Below are positions 1 through 8,961 of a stretch of 46,711 nt of DNA, one piece after another. The stretch is taken from positions 1 through 46,711 of the forward strand of contig JAJECK010000075.1 of the NCBI GenBank assembly GCA_022822085.1, given 5' to 3'. Positions within the stretch are counted from its first letter, which is position 1. Every line of letters starts with the position of its first letter. Under the pieces are notes generated by a model. It was given only the letters and a program-made list of their open reading frames with translations. It searched no databases and was not told the DNA's origin. Origin of the DNA: Candidatus Poribacteria bacterium (lineage in GTDB: Bacteria; Poribacteria; WGA-4E; WGA-3G). A program made the translations under genes and the position numbers.

Positions 1-296
1 ATATTCTGATAACATTGCATCTAAGTGGGAAAGAGGGTTCATTGTAATATCCTTTCAAGAAAGTTTGTTATTCTAAAAGGATACCCTCTTTTCTACATTT
101 TGTCTCTAAAAATCTTAAAATTGTCCAAACTATAGTAAATGTTACGCAAAGCTTCCATCATGTCAACCGTCTCACGGGGCACACCAGCGATGTTATAAGT
201 TTAGCGTATAGTGCGGATGGCAGCACGCTCGCAAGTGCCAGTAATGACGGTAGCGTACGCTTATGGAATGCAGCCACAACTGCTTCCCTTCGAAAC

Positions 297-2408
297 ATGC
301 TCACAGGATACAATACTGCTGTATATAGCATCGCTATGAGTCCTGATAGTAAGGATATCGCCACTGGAAACTGGGATGGGACTGTCCATCTATTGGATAT
401 AGCGACCGGCACCCTCAAAAATAGACTTACGGGACACACCAACTCGGTTCGCAGCGTTGCTTTTAGTCCCGACGGCAAGACGCTCGCCAGTGGGAGTTGG
501 GACACGGATGCGCGTATATGGAGTGTAGCCGGTAGACATCAACACACGATTGATCGTAGTAGCGGTGTCACAAGTGTAGCCTATAGTGCCGATGGTGCTT
601 CTCTTACTGTCGGAGAGTGGAATAACTCGTATGAGTGGGATGTGGTGAGCGGCGAGTACAAGTGCATTAGGTATACCAGCGATGCGGGACAAGTATGGAG
701 TTTTGCGTATAGCGCGGATGGCATCAAGGCCGCCGCAGGATGTGATAATTTTTTGTTTTTACGGAACGGCACAGTTAATTTTTACCTCACAGACCACGTT
801 GGCCGTGTCCGGGGCGTTGCCTTTAGTCCTGATAGCTCGACACTTGTCAGTGGGGGTGAAGATGGCACCGTACGGTTATGGAATGCGGCGGATGGCACCC
901 TCAAAAACACGCTACTCACAGAACACGCTGGTGAGGTCTTGAGTGTTGCTATTAGTCCAGACGGTGACACGATCGCCAGTAGCGGTGCCGACGGTGCCGT
1001 GCGGTTGTGGGATGCGGCGGATGGCACCCTCAAAAACACGCTCATAGGACATACCGGCTGGGTTCATAGCGTCGCGTTTAGTCCGGAGGGGCAGACGCTC
1101 GCTAGTGGGAGTGAAGATGGGACTGTTCTTCTCTGGCGTGTTCCGTCAACAAGCGCGCCCCTCGCCCTTCACCCAAGCACGGTTGCCGATCAGGCGTTCA
1201 CTATTGGCACGCCGGTCACCCTCACGTTGCCTATTGCCACCGGAGGGGCTCCCCCTTACACGTACAGTCTCTCCGCCCAGCCAACGACAGCAACTGAAGT
1301 TACGCAGAATTTAGGAACACCTTACACCTACTACATCTCTGCCCTACCGGCAGGGTTACACTTTGCTGCATCGACGCGGCACCTCAGTGGTACCCCAACG
1401 ACAGCCACAACTGCAACGTCTTTCACTTACACGGTAACAGACGCAGCGGGGGCAATCGCATTGCTGAGGTTTACAATTACAGTGACAGGCACGTCGATTG
1501 TGGACATTACCTTTTTGCAAGATGTTATTCCTGACCAGAGATTCGCTGTCAACAAGGAGATCGCGCCGCTTGGTTTGCCGCAAGCTCTTGGCGGCATCCC
1601 ACCTTATACCTACACACTCACACCTACTCCGCCGGGGTTGGCGTTTGACGCGGCAGCACGTTTGCTCACTGGCACACCAACAACTTTGGGAACCACGGCT
1701 GTCACTTACACCGCAGCAGATGCCACAGGTGCGTCTGCCTCGCTTACGTTTAAGATTAAAGTGACAGAGTTCAATAATTTGGATGTTAATAGAGATGGTG
1801 AGGTGACCATCCTGGATTTGGTACTGGTTGCCTTAAATTTCGGTAAAATAGTGTCAGCGGAGGGGCACCCTGCGGATGTCAATGCGGATGGTCAAGTCGA
1901 TGTCGTAGACCTCGTGGAGGTTGCTGGGGCATTAACGAACAACGCAGCTGCGCCTTTTATAGCAGACAAATTGCCTTATCTCAAAGCATTGGAAACACTG
2001 CGCGCAGCAGATGTGGAACGGTGGTTACTGCAAGCACGGCAGTTAAATCTGACAGATACAATGTCACAACGTGGTATTCTGTTTCTTGAGCAACTCTTGG
2101 CAGCACTAACACCGAAAGAGACAGTATTGCTTGCGAACTATCCGAACCCTTTCAACCCAGAGACGTGGGTCCCGTATCAGTTGGCGAACCCTGCTGATGT
2201 GAAAATCTCCATCTATTCGACAGATGGCGCGTTGGTTCGGACGCTTGACTTAGGACATCAACCTGTCGGGATCTATCAAGGCAAGAGCCGTGCTGCACAT
2301 TGGGATGGTAAGAATGATATAGGTGAGTCTGTGGCAAGTGGTGTGTATTTCTATACGCTTACTGCAGGCGATTTTTCTGCTACGCGGAAGATGTTAATCC
2401 TGAAGTAA
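297..2408 (+). CDS. WD40 / Ig-like / dockerin surface protein with T9SS-like C-terminal module, 5' end missing
   Basis: From the first in-frame ATG this gives 703 residues: WD40 blades (about 1-283, repeated SPDG-TLASG and VRLW), two putative-Ig (He_PIG-like) domains (about 292-396 and 400-491), a two-loop dockerin (about 495-550, DVNRDGEV and DVNADGQV) and a FlgD/T9SS-like C-terminal module starting at YPNPFNP (about 615) and ending ATRKMLILK. The reading frame stays open upstream to a stop at 45-47, and 183-296 encodes another WD40 blade (LAYSADGSTLAS), so 297 is not the natural start. That upstream stretch has no ATG, GTG or TTG in frame, no Shine-Dalgarno and no signal peptide. The two intact relatives downstream do have signal peptides. 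Either the 5' end was lost by recombination or the gene is dead. The domain calls are firm; whether it is functional is doubtful. Confidence 0.8.
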   Translation: MLTGYNTAVYSIAMSPDSKDIATGNWDGTVHLLDIATGTLKNRLTGHTNSVRSVAFSPDGKTLASGSWDTDARIWSVAGRHQHTIDRSSGVTSVAYSADGASLTVGEWNNSYEWDVVSGEYKCIRYTSDAGQVWSFAYSADGIKAAAGCDNFLFLRNGTVNFYLTDHVGRVRGVAFSPDSSTLVSGGEDGTVRLWNAADGTLKNTLLTEHAGEVLSVAISPDGDTIASSGADGAVRLWDAADGTLKNTLIGHTGWVHSVAFSPEGQTLASGSEDGTVLLWRVPSTSAPLALHPSTVADQAFTIGTPVTLTLPIATGGAPPYTYSLSAQPTTATEVTQNLGTPYTYYISALPAGLHFAASTRHLSGTPTTATTATSFTYTVTDAAGAIALLRFTITVTGTSIVDITFLQDVIPDQRFAVNKEIAPLGLPQALGGIPPYTYTLTPTPPGLAFDAAARLLTGTPTTLGTTAVTYTAADATGASASLTFKIKVTEFNNLDVNRDGEVTILDLVLVALNFGKIVSAEGHPADVNADGQVDVVDLVEVAGALTNNAAAPFIADKLPYLKALETLRAADVERWLLQARQLNLTDTMSQRGILFLEQLLAALTPKETVLLANYPNPFNPETWVPYQLANPADVKISIYSTDGALVRTLDLGHQPVGIYQGKSRAAHWDGKNDIGESVASGVYFYTLTAGDFSATRKMLILK

Positions 2409-2455
2409 GTGCTAAACACCAATATAACGTGGGTTTGATAATACTACAAAATGTA

Positions 2456-2526
2456 TCCGTCCGTTGGGTTTCGTGCCTCTACCCGACGGACGAAAAAGGG
2501 TTCATTATAAATTAGAAATGGTATTA
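2456..2526. repeat. Palindromic dispersed repeat (family C) after the WD40 gene
   Basis: A 12-bp stem with one G-T pair (CGTCCGTTGGGT at 2458-2469, ACCCGACGGACG at 2481-2492) is followed by AGAAATGGTAT near 2514. The same end motif, as TACCATTTCTA or its complement, borders the palindrome at 17713-17861 and recurs at 3769. Its position after a stop codon means it could also act as a terminator, although no T-run follows. Confidence 0.55.
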
Positions 2527-2597
2527 TGGGTAGCAACTTGAGTTATCATACGTTGTAACGCAAAATGACAGAGATTCTATATAAAAGGAGATATTTA

Positions 2598-3692
2598 ATG
2601 AAGTCAATTATTGATAAATTGACGATATATCTATTGCTATTTATGTTTTCAATAAACGCTTTTGCTCAAGTCCGATTGGGAGGGAATCCAGAAGGATTAA
2701 ACCTTTTCGCGTTAAGTCCAGATGGTGAAACACTGGCAGGTAGTAATTTCCCTGGCACTATACATTTGTGGGATACTGCTACCGGCGCAGAGAAAGATGT
2801 CTTCAAAAGCGAGTTCACCATAGGTGCCGGTGCCGTTCTTACTTTTAGTCCTGACAGCACACTACTTGCCAGTGGTTCTGAACGGAGTAGGGTGACTTTG
2901 TGGGATGTCGCTACCGGAGAAGCAAAATTCGTATTCGAACATGTTGGGGCAAACTCGATTTCAAGCATATCTTTCAGTCCAGATGGAACCACGTTGGCAA
3001 GTTGTGCTGCCGGCAGATGGGGAACGTCTTCTACGTTTATATATTTTTGGGATGTTGAGACGGGAAAGAAGAAATCTGAAATCGAAGTACCTGAGCTCCC
3101 CATGTGTAGTACATTTAGTCCAGATGGAACTACTTTGGCGATTGGGACTACAGGATTTAGAAATAAACCCGTTTCCGTCTATTTATGGGATATCCACGAA
3201 AACGTCGAAATAGCTACACTCGAAATAGCTACACTTAAGGATCCTTGGGGTGTCGACTATGTCAAGTTCAGTCCAGATGGAACTGCTTTGGCAGCTGGTA
3301 TTGGAGACAGCTCCCTAATCATGTTGTGGGATGTTGTTACAAGAAAAGAAACAGGTCATCTACACGGGTATGCTGATGAGTGGACTAACGTATCTTTTGC
3401 GTTTACCCCGGACGGGACGATACTGGCAGGTCCCGGTGGTGATCCTGATGCCGGTGTGCTTGGACTTTATTTATGGGATATTTTCAACGAGAAAAGGAAA
3501 GAAATCTCTGAACCACGTAAGTTTGCTGGGGTTAGTCCAAACAGCACATTCCATGCTGTTGAAGTGCAAGAAGAGGTAATAGATGGAAATAATACTAATA
3601 CATACTTGCTATGGACTATATCGCCTGAAGAAGTTTTTATGGACGTTGCCGCCCACGGCAAATTGGCGACAAGATGGGCGGATCTGAAATAG
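2598..3692 (+). CDS. Secreted WD40 beta-propeller protein with short W-x-x-LK tail
   Basis: I start at the ATG at 2598 rather than 2565, because AAGGAG at 2585-2590 lies 7 nt before it and the protein then opens with a clean signal peptide (MKSIIDKLTIYLLLFMFS...AFAQ). The 364 residues are WD40 blades throughout, with repeated SPDGTTLA and LWD signatures, so it is probably a single beta-propeller used for extracytoplasmic binding. Unlike its two large WD40 neighbours it has no dockerin and no YPNPFNP module. It ends GKLATRWADLK, a tail shared with other secreted proteins in this window (30338, 31076, 32092 and the remnant at 8459). The ligand is unknown. Confidence 0.85.
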   Translation: MKSIIDKLTIYLLLFMFSINAFAQVRLGGNPEGLNLFALSPDGETLAGSNFPGTIHLWDTATGAEKDVFKSEFTIGAGAVLTFSPDSTLLASGSERSRVTLWDVATGEAKFVFEHVGANSISSISFSPDGTTLASCAAGRWGTSSTFIYFWDVETGKKKSEIEVPELPMCSTFSPDGTTLAIGTTGFRNKPVSVYLWDIHENVEIATLEIATLKDPWGVDYVKFSPDGTALAAGIGDSSLIMLWDVVTRKETGHLHGYADEWTNVSFAFTPDGTILAGPGGDPDAGVLGLYLWDIFNEKRKEISEPRKFAGVSPNSTFHAVEVQEEVIDGNNTNTYLLWTISPEEVFMDVAAHGKLATRWADLK

Positions 3693-3768
3693 TCCAATCT
3701 GTAATCAGTATAATTAAACGTGAACTTGATGGTAGGTATATGAACTTCATTTTCCAAAAATATTGTGC

Positions 3769-3930
3769 CATTTCTAATTAATAATGTCTCATCGCTAATT
3801 GGAAGAACCCCCTAAGTACCCTTATCAAGGGGGACTTTAAGGAGGTTTGCTTTATAACAGTTTCTTAAATAGGAATGGTATTAGATTAAAATAGGGGAAC
3901 CATTCTTTGTAGGAGCGATCTCCGAATCGC
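3769..3930. repeat. Intergenic repeat patch: family C end, family A core, REP-like hairpin
   Basis: The gap 3693-3957 carries no gene. It holds CCATTTCTAATTA (3769 on; family C end), a CCCCCTAAGTACCCTTATCAA-type block at 3808-3840 whose complement matches the cores of the elements at 14446 and 14845, and a GCGAT/ATCGC hairpin within GTAGGAGCGATCTCCGAATCGC at about 3909-3930. The last resembles bacterial REP-type palindromes. Confidence 0.5.
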
Positions 3931-3957
3931 ATCATTATATCTAAAGGAGAATTTACG

Positions 3958-6900
3958 ATGAAAACTATGAAAACGACTTTGATTTCCACAATTATACTGT
4001 TCACACTTTCACTTTTCACTTTTCTGCCGCACACTGCTGCAGCAGATATTACAGAATGGGGTTTACCGGAAGGGGCAGAAGCACGCCTTGGTAAAGGCGC
4101 AGTGCGGGCAAATAGAATAGCATACTCACCGGATGGCACGCACCTTGCAGTTACAAGTGATACCGGTATTTGGATGTATGATGCACACACCTATCAAGAA
4201 CGGTCTCTAACCCCCTTGAACACAGAAGAGAGAGGACTATGGTTAAGTCCGGATTGGCGTACACGCGTAAGTAGCATGTATGATGCACACAATAACAAAT
4301 CCACAATCAACTTATGGGACTGGAATACTGGCGAACTCCGCCATACACTCACAGAACAACATACCGGGCAGGTCGGTAATCTACTTGATTATTCGGGTAG
4401 TGTAGTATTCAGTCCGGATGGACAGAAACTCCTAATTGTAAGCGTTAGTGACTATATCGATCCCGACATCAAGTTGTGGGATGTGAACACTGGTGAACTC
4501 CTCCACACTTTCTCAGAACATACAGGTAAGTACTTTAGTGTAGTATTCAGTCCAGATGGACAGAAACTCCTAATTGCAAGTTGGTATTATTCTAACGAAC
4601 CAACGCACAACATCAATTTGTGGGATGTGAACTCTGGCGAACGCCTCCACTCTTTCACAGGAGATATGGGGGGTGTCGGTGCAGTATTCAGTCCGGATGG
4701 ACAGACACTTGCGACAAGACCGCATTCGAGCGGATCCATCAATCTCTGGCATGTTGAAACAGGTGCCTTGCAGAACACTTTGATGACAGATGCATATCGT
4801 TTCGATGATGTAGTGTTCAGTCCGGATGGCCAGACACTCGTAAGTTCCGACTCCGATGACAATGTCCTTATGTGGGATGTAAAGACCGGCACCGTCCGCC
4901 AACGCCTCACAGGAAATAGATATTATTATTACGGTATCCAAAGGTTTCTGTTGAGTCCGGATGGCCAGACACTCGCCGGTGCTGGATATAACGAAGTCGC
5001 TCTTTGGGATCTGAAAACCGGCGAATTCCTCCAAAGCCTCATCCGAAATGAGGGGTGGATATATAATGTAGCGTTCAGTCCGGATGGACAGACACTCACA
5101 GGTGCAAGTTATCAAGATGGTGCTATCAGTTTCTGGGATGTGAACACAGGTGAAATCCGCCAAACTATCACAGGGCATGTGAATCACGGTTCTTGCCTAT
5201 CACTGAGTCCGGATGGTCAGACGCTCGCAAGTGGGGGAGGAAGGTATATCTATTTGTGGGATATGAATACCAGAACACTCAATCAGACCTTCAATGCATA
5301 TACGGTTCTTGTAAGGGGCATCGCGTTCAGTCCGGATGGACGGACACTCGCAAGCGCGGGTCAAGGCAGCAGCGTTTGGTTATTGGATGCAAACTCTGGA
5401 GCCCTTTTGTGGGAACTCATAGGGCATGCGGGTAATAATGTCAATAGCGTGGCGTTTAGTCCGGATGGCAAAACGCTTGCAAGCGGGGGTGATGACGGGA
5501 CAATCCATCTGTGGAATGTGAAAACTGGCACACTCCAACAAACCTTGACAGGACATGAATGGAGTGTAAGGACAGTCGTGTTCAGGCCGGATGGACAGAC
5601 ACTCGCAAGCCAGAGTGAATCGGAAGTCTATCTCTGGGATCTAAACACCGGCACATCCCGCCAAATCGGTACAGAAGATGGTCCAGAAACTTCAAGAAGC
5701 ATCGCGTTCAGTCCGGATGGGGAGACGCTTGCAAGTTTAAGCCGTCATAGACCCCCTATCCTACGTCTTTGGGATGCGAACACTGGTGCATATCTTCGTA
5801 CGCTTACTGGATACACACATACGGGGAGTTACCATGGCGATACCGATTATCTCACATTCAGCCCGGGTGGACAGATAATTGCCAGTGCAGGTGAGACCTA
5901 CATCCAGTTCTGGAATTTAAACACCGGCGAATACCACACCGGGTATACGCATACGTATCGGAGCAGAAACGTGGTCTTCAGTCCGGATGGACACACAATC
6001 GCAAGTGGGCACCGGGACGGCACGGTGGTGTTCTGGGATGTCCCCTTTGATATACCTGAAACAATCCCAGTGGATGTCAACGACGATGACACTGCGACCA
6101 CCCCTGTCAACATTACGGAATTGGTGGCGTATTTTCCATTTGACGATAACCCACACGATGTTTCTGGAAATGGCAACCACGGACGGATAATAGGTACAGC
6201 AAGTTATACTGATGGCAAATTTGGGGATGCGTTAGCACTTGATGGAGATGGCTATGTTGAAATGCAAACCACAGACTCGCTTCACGGTGATCTTTTCAAA
6301 ACCGATCCGTTCACACTTGCTGTGTGGGTTTATCGGGAAACAGGATTTTACGAACACGTCTGGCGGAGTATGCCAACAGAATCCGGCCATAATACCTTAT
6401 TCATTTTTCCTGAAACAGGAATCATCTCTTGGCGTGGATTTGTTGATGGCGAATGGTCATGGGACAATCTCTGTGAGACCGAGCCTGGTGTTTTTGAAAC
6501 GGATACATGGATGCACATAGCCGTCACAAACGACGGTGAAAAATTTAGGATTTATGCTGATGGTGAGAAGGTCGCTGAGACAGATTTTCAAGAAACGGAT
6601 GGTGGGAACGCCACTTACCGAATTGGTGATTTTGCAAATCATCTAACAGTAGACGATTACGCCGTCTTCTCCAAGGCATTGAACATAGAAGAAATCAATT
6701 TGATAATGAATACAGGCGTTGCACAGTTCTTAAAGACAACACAATCGGATGTTACTGTAGATTCAGGAGTCCCTGTCCCTGAGGATGTCAATGGTGATGG
6801 CACTGTTAACATTTTAGACCTTGTTGCCGTCGCCGCAGCATTTGGTCAAACCGGCGAACACGATGCCGATGTCAACGGTGATGGTGCTGTCAACATTCTG

Positions 6901-7389
6901 GACCTTGTAGCTGTCTCCGCAGCATTCGGAGAAGCTGGAGCTGCACCTTCTACTATCCGTCAACAAACTGTGGGGCAGATGACCTCTGCGGACGTGCAGC
7001 AGTGGCTCACACTGGCACGGCAAGCAAATCTCAGCGATCCAATCTCACAACGCGGCATCCTGTTTTTAGAGCAACTCTTGGCAGCACTCATTCCGGAAAA
7101 GACAGCACTGTTAGCCAATTATCCGAACCCGTTCAACCCAGAAACGTGGATGCCGTATCGGTTGGCACAACCTGCCGATGTAACGGTGACCATCTATGCT
7201 GCGAATGGCACATTGGTTCGGACGCTTGACTTAGGACATCAAGCTGTTGGTGTGTATCAGCACCGTAACCGCGCTGCCTATTGGGATGGAAAGAATGATA
7301 TAGGTGAGTCTGTTGCAAGTGGCGTGTATTTCTATACACTCACAGCAGGCGATTTTTCTGCCACACGAAAAATGTTAATCCTGAAGTAG
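3958..7389 (+). CDS. Large secreted WD40-LamG-dockerin protein with T9SS-like C-terminal module
   Basis: 1143 residues; AAGGAG lies ahead of the ATG, and a signal peptide spans about 1-29 (ending HTAAA). About fifteen WD40 blades fill residues 40-700, probably two propellers, with near-identical [10 protein letters not shown] units. Residues about 721-920 form a LamG/concanavalin-like jelly roll (opens LVAYFPFDDNPHDVSGNGNHG). A two-loop dockerin follows (about 942-994; DVNGDGTVNILDL, then DVNGDGAVNILDL), and then the shared module with YPNPFNP near 1054 and the end ATRKMLILK. The family picture is a cell-surface or released binding protein: the C-terminal module is typical of T9SS-like sorting or FlgD-type Ig folds, and the dockerin implies docking to a cohesin. 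A cohesin-bearing relative is encoded at 19853. Its ligand cannot be read from sequence. Confidence 0.9.
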   Translation: MKTMKTTLISTIILFTLSLFTFLPHTAAADITEWGLPEGAEARLGKGAVRANRIAYSPDGTHLAVTSDTGIWMYDAHTYQERSLTPLNTEERGLWLSPDWRTRVSSMYDAHNNKSTINLWDWNTGELRHTLTEQHTGQVGNLLDYSGSVVFSPDGQKLLIVSVSDYIDPDIKLWDVNTGELLHTFSEHTGKYFSVVFSPDGQKLLIASWYYSNEPTHNINLWDVNSGERLHSFTGDMGGVGAVFSPDGQTLATRPHSSGSINLWHVETGALQNTLMTDAYRFDDVVFSPDGQTLVSSDSDDNVLMWDVKTGTVRQRLTGNRYYYYGIQRFLLSPDGQTLAGAGYNEVALWDLKTGEFLQSLIRNEGWIYNVAFSPDGQTLTGASYQDGAISFWDVNTGEIRQTITGHVNHGSCLSLSPDGQTLASGGGRYIYLWDMNTRTLNQTFNAYTVLVRGIAFSPDGRTLASAGQGSSVWLLDANSGALLWELIGHAGNNVNSVAFSPDGKTLASGGDDGTIHLWNVKTGTLQQTLTGHEWSVRTVVFRPDGQTLASQSESEVYLWDLNTGTSRQIGTEDGPETSRSIAFSPDGETLASLSRHRPPILRLWDANTGAYLRTLTGYTHTGSYHGDTDYLTFSPGGQIIASAGETYIQFWNLNTGEYHTGYTHTYRSRNVVFSPDGHTIASGHRDGTVVFWDVPFDIPETIPVDVNDDDTATTPVNITELVAYFPFDDNPHDVSGNGNHGRIIGTASYTDGKFGDALALDGDGYVEMQTTDSLHGDLFKTDPFTLAVWVYRETGFYEHVWRSMPTESGHNTLFIFPETGIISWRGFVDGEWSWDNLCETEPGVFETDTWMHIAVTNDGEKFRIYADGEKVAETDFQETDGGNATYRIGDFANHLTVDDYAVFSKALNIEEINLIMNTGVAQFLKTTQSDVTVDSGVPVPEDVNGDGTVNILDLVAVAAAFGQTGEHDADVNGDGAVNILDLVAVSAAFGEAGAAPSTIRQQTVGQMTSADVQQWLTLARQANLSDPISQRGILFLEQLLAALIPEKTALLANYPNPFNPETWMPYRLAQPADVTVTIYAANGTLVRTLDLGHQAVGVYQHRNRAAYWDGKNDIGESVASGVYFYTLTAGDFSATRKMLILK

Positions 7390-7425
7390 ATTTTCACAGT
7401 GAGTAGATTTTTTATAGTTACCATT

Positions 7426-7525
7426 ACAGGACAGACACGCATTCCCCGCTTGCGGAGGATAAAAAGGGGTAAACCTTGAAAGGACAAAATGCAAACAGAG
7501 ATACCCGAATTTGCGTCCGTCCTGT
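7426..7525. repeat. MITE-like 100-bp inverted-repeat element (family A variant)
   Basis: Terminal inverted repeats ACAGGACAGACACGC (7426-7440) and GCGTCCGTCCTGT (7513-7525) enclose about 70 bp with no ORF. The ends match the CAGGACGGACGCA end of the element at 14845. It sits in the 162-nt gap between the WD40 gene and the next gene. Confidence 0.5.
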
Positions 7526-7551
7526 TATGTTAACCGTCGGAGGATAAACTG

Positions 7552-8115
7552 ATGAGTACATTTACAATAATTGTTAATATCCTATTTCTCGTATCAGTCT
7601 TGATTATACTGATTATTCAGAAAAACAAATCAGACCGTTCTGAAGTGTATTCTCTCACGATGGGGGAGGAATTACCTGAATCAGAATTAGATGTTAGCAG
7701 CAATGGTAAGACGTTAATTACAAGCATTATTATTATTTGGATAATGTTTAATATAGCGTCATTTCAATTCACAAGGATTTCATCATCTGATCCAGGTATC
7801 ATATCAACGGTTTCTTTGATCGCATTGGTCGTTCTAAACATTTTATTTCTTGGCGGATTCATTTTTACTGTGATCACAAAGTCAAAAGGGATTGTAGCAG
7901 TCTCCGTAATTCTTTGGCTGTTATCAAACATATTTATCCAGTTTATTGCAACGGTGATAGTTATTGCTGTTTGTGCTATAATCGGGCTTTTTATGCTGGC
8001 ATCAAGTAGTGATGATGGAAGTTCTCGGCCTCGCCCGATACGAAGTAAAAGGGAACCTATAGATGATGGTGGCGGGTGGTTTATGCAACAAGAAGATAAT
8101 GATAGTGAGAAATAA
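7552..8115 (+). CDS. Four-segment small membrane protein, possible divergent SecG-like N-terminus
   Basis: 187 residues; GGAGG precedes the ATG. Hydrophobic segments lie at about 4-22, 54-72, 84-108 and 115-150, and the tail is polar and acidic with a basic patch (RPRPIRSKREP) and a GGG. The first half, TM helix - IIQKNKSDRSE - loop - TM helix, has the topology and the Q-x-x-K-x-x-x loop seen in SecG of the Sec translocase, but SecG normally stops after two helices at 70-120 residues. I therefore treat this only as a possibility. No partner gene lies next to it, and AT content is higher than in the WD40 genes. Otherwise it is an unrecognised membrane protein. Confidence 0.6.
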   Translation: MSTFTIIVNILFLVSVLIILIIQKNKSDRSEVYSLTMGEELPESELDVSSNGKTLITSIIIIWIMFNIASFQFTRISSSDPGIISTVSLIALVVLNILFLGGFIFTVITKSKGIVAVSVILWLLSNIFIQFIATVIVIAVCAIIGLFMLASSSDDGSSRPRPIRSKREPIDDGGGWFMQQEDNDSEK

Positions 8116-8120
8116 AATAA

Positions 8121-8459
8121 ATACATTGCAGACCACACCGAAACGGCGTTCTCCTCAACTGGACAACAGAGTCCGAAATGGACAACGCGGGTTTCTATAT
8201 CTACCGCAGTCAAACAAAGAGTGGTGAGTTCAAAGTTAGCAATCAGAATATGGTCCAAGGTGCTGGCACAACAGGTGAACGCAATGACTATACATGGACA
8301 GACACCACCGCGAAACCGAATACTGTCTACTATTATCGGATAGAGGATGTATCACATGCAGGTGTTCGCGAACAGTTAGCGACTGTTCGGTTGAGAGGTT
8401 TAGTCTCTGCTCGTGGCAAACTGACTACCATTTGGGCAGATTTGAAAGCGAAGAACTAA
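8121..8459 (+). pseudogene. C-terminal remnant of a secreted fibronectin-like protein with W-x-x-LK tail
   Basis: Reading is open from a stop at 8118 and gives VLLNWTTESEMDNAGFYIYR, then KPNTVYYYRIEDVSHAGVRE, and ends GKLTTIWADLKAKN. This is the end of a fibronectin/Ig-like beta-sandwich. There is no signal peptide and no start before the domain; the only ATG (8178) falls inside a conserved strand. I read it as the 3' end of a once larger secreted protein whose 5' part was deleted, leaving it 5 nt after the neighbouring gene. It is one of the five examples of the shared C-terminal tail. Confidence 0.7.
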
Positions 8460-8462
8460 ATT

Positions 8463-8541
8463 CTGTGGCAAGTGGTGTGTCCTTCTACACACTCACCGCA
8501 GGTGATTACACTGCTACACGCAAAATGTTGATAAGGAATAA
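8463..8541 (+). pseudogene. Remnant of a T9SS-like C-terminal module
   Basis: Four bases after the previous remnant's stop, another frame encodes [25 protein letters not shown]. This is the last 25 residues of the module found at the ends of the three large WD40 proteins ([21 protein letters not shown]). Nothing upstream in that frame belongs to it, so it is a decayed gene end. Confidence 0.7.
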
Positions 8542-8616
8542 AGGGTATCTAATTAACATGAATTTGGACCATTTTTCGTCTATTTCAGGTTTAGTCCCGG
8601 GGAATGCCTTATGAAG

Positions 8617-8745
8617 ATTAAGAAAATAAATCGGTAATGTGGCGAGGTTAGGAAACCTCGCCAGCAGGGGTACACCTGCCTCGTGTGTGACAAAAAATTG
8701 CCGAATTAATAAATTAACCTTTATATGGCATTGGTCCCGTTGATT
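8617..8745 (-). repeat. Dispersed repeat, family B, copy 1 (inverted)
   Basis: Read on the minus strand it contains GGTTAATTTATTAATTCGGC, ACGAGGCAGGTG, CTGGCGAGG, TCCTAACCTCGCCA and CCGATTTATTTT in the same order as the plus-strand copy at 42818-42985. The adjoining GGCATTGGTCCCGTTGATTT (8727-8746, plus strand) is found inside the other copies. No protein is encoded. Confidence 0.6.
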
Positions 8746-8943
8746 TGGTCCGAACGATATGTTTATAGATCGCGCAGGAACAATCTATCTTTAGTCCCAT
8801 AGGGACGATATGTTTACAGAAAACGTTTGTGCACGGGCTCTTTAGTCCCGTCTGGACGATATGTTTATCCTTCTATGCCATTCGGACAGAACTCAAGAGG
8901 AGTGGAAAACATTTCTCTATAAACATTGCGTCCGGACGGGACT
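8744..8943. repeat. Repeats of TTTAGTCCC-n-GGACGATATGTTTAT type (family D)
   Basis: Three direct copies (8744-8767, 8790-8819, 8841-8870) share GGTCC/AGTCCC - a short variable bit - GACGATATGTTTA. A fourth lies inverted at about 8912-8942 (CTATAAACATTGCGTCCGGACGGGACT) and can fold with the third. Spacers between copies are unrelated. No ORF spans them. Confidence 0.6.
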
Positions 8944-8961
8944 GGAGACGATGTCTATATT

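Noticed and set aside
4570-5187. Long minus-strand ORFs across the WD40 genes
   Set aside because: They mirror the repetitive WD40 codons on the other strand and contain no independent signal or ribosome site.
7489-7530. 13-codon ORF starting ATGCAAACAGAG as a leader peptide
   Set aside because: It lies inside the family A-type inverted repeat, and no regulatory codons or attenuator were seen.
8744-8943. CRISPR array
   Set aside because: Repeat units differ from each other, one is inverted, spacers are of unequal length, and no cas gene is near.
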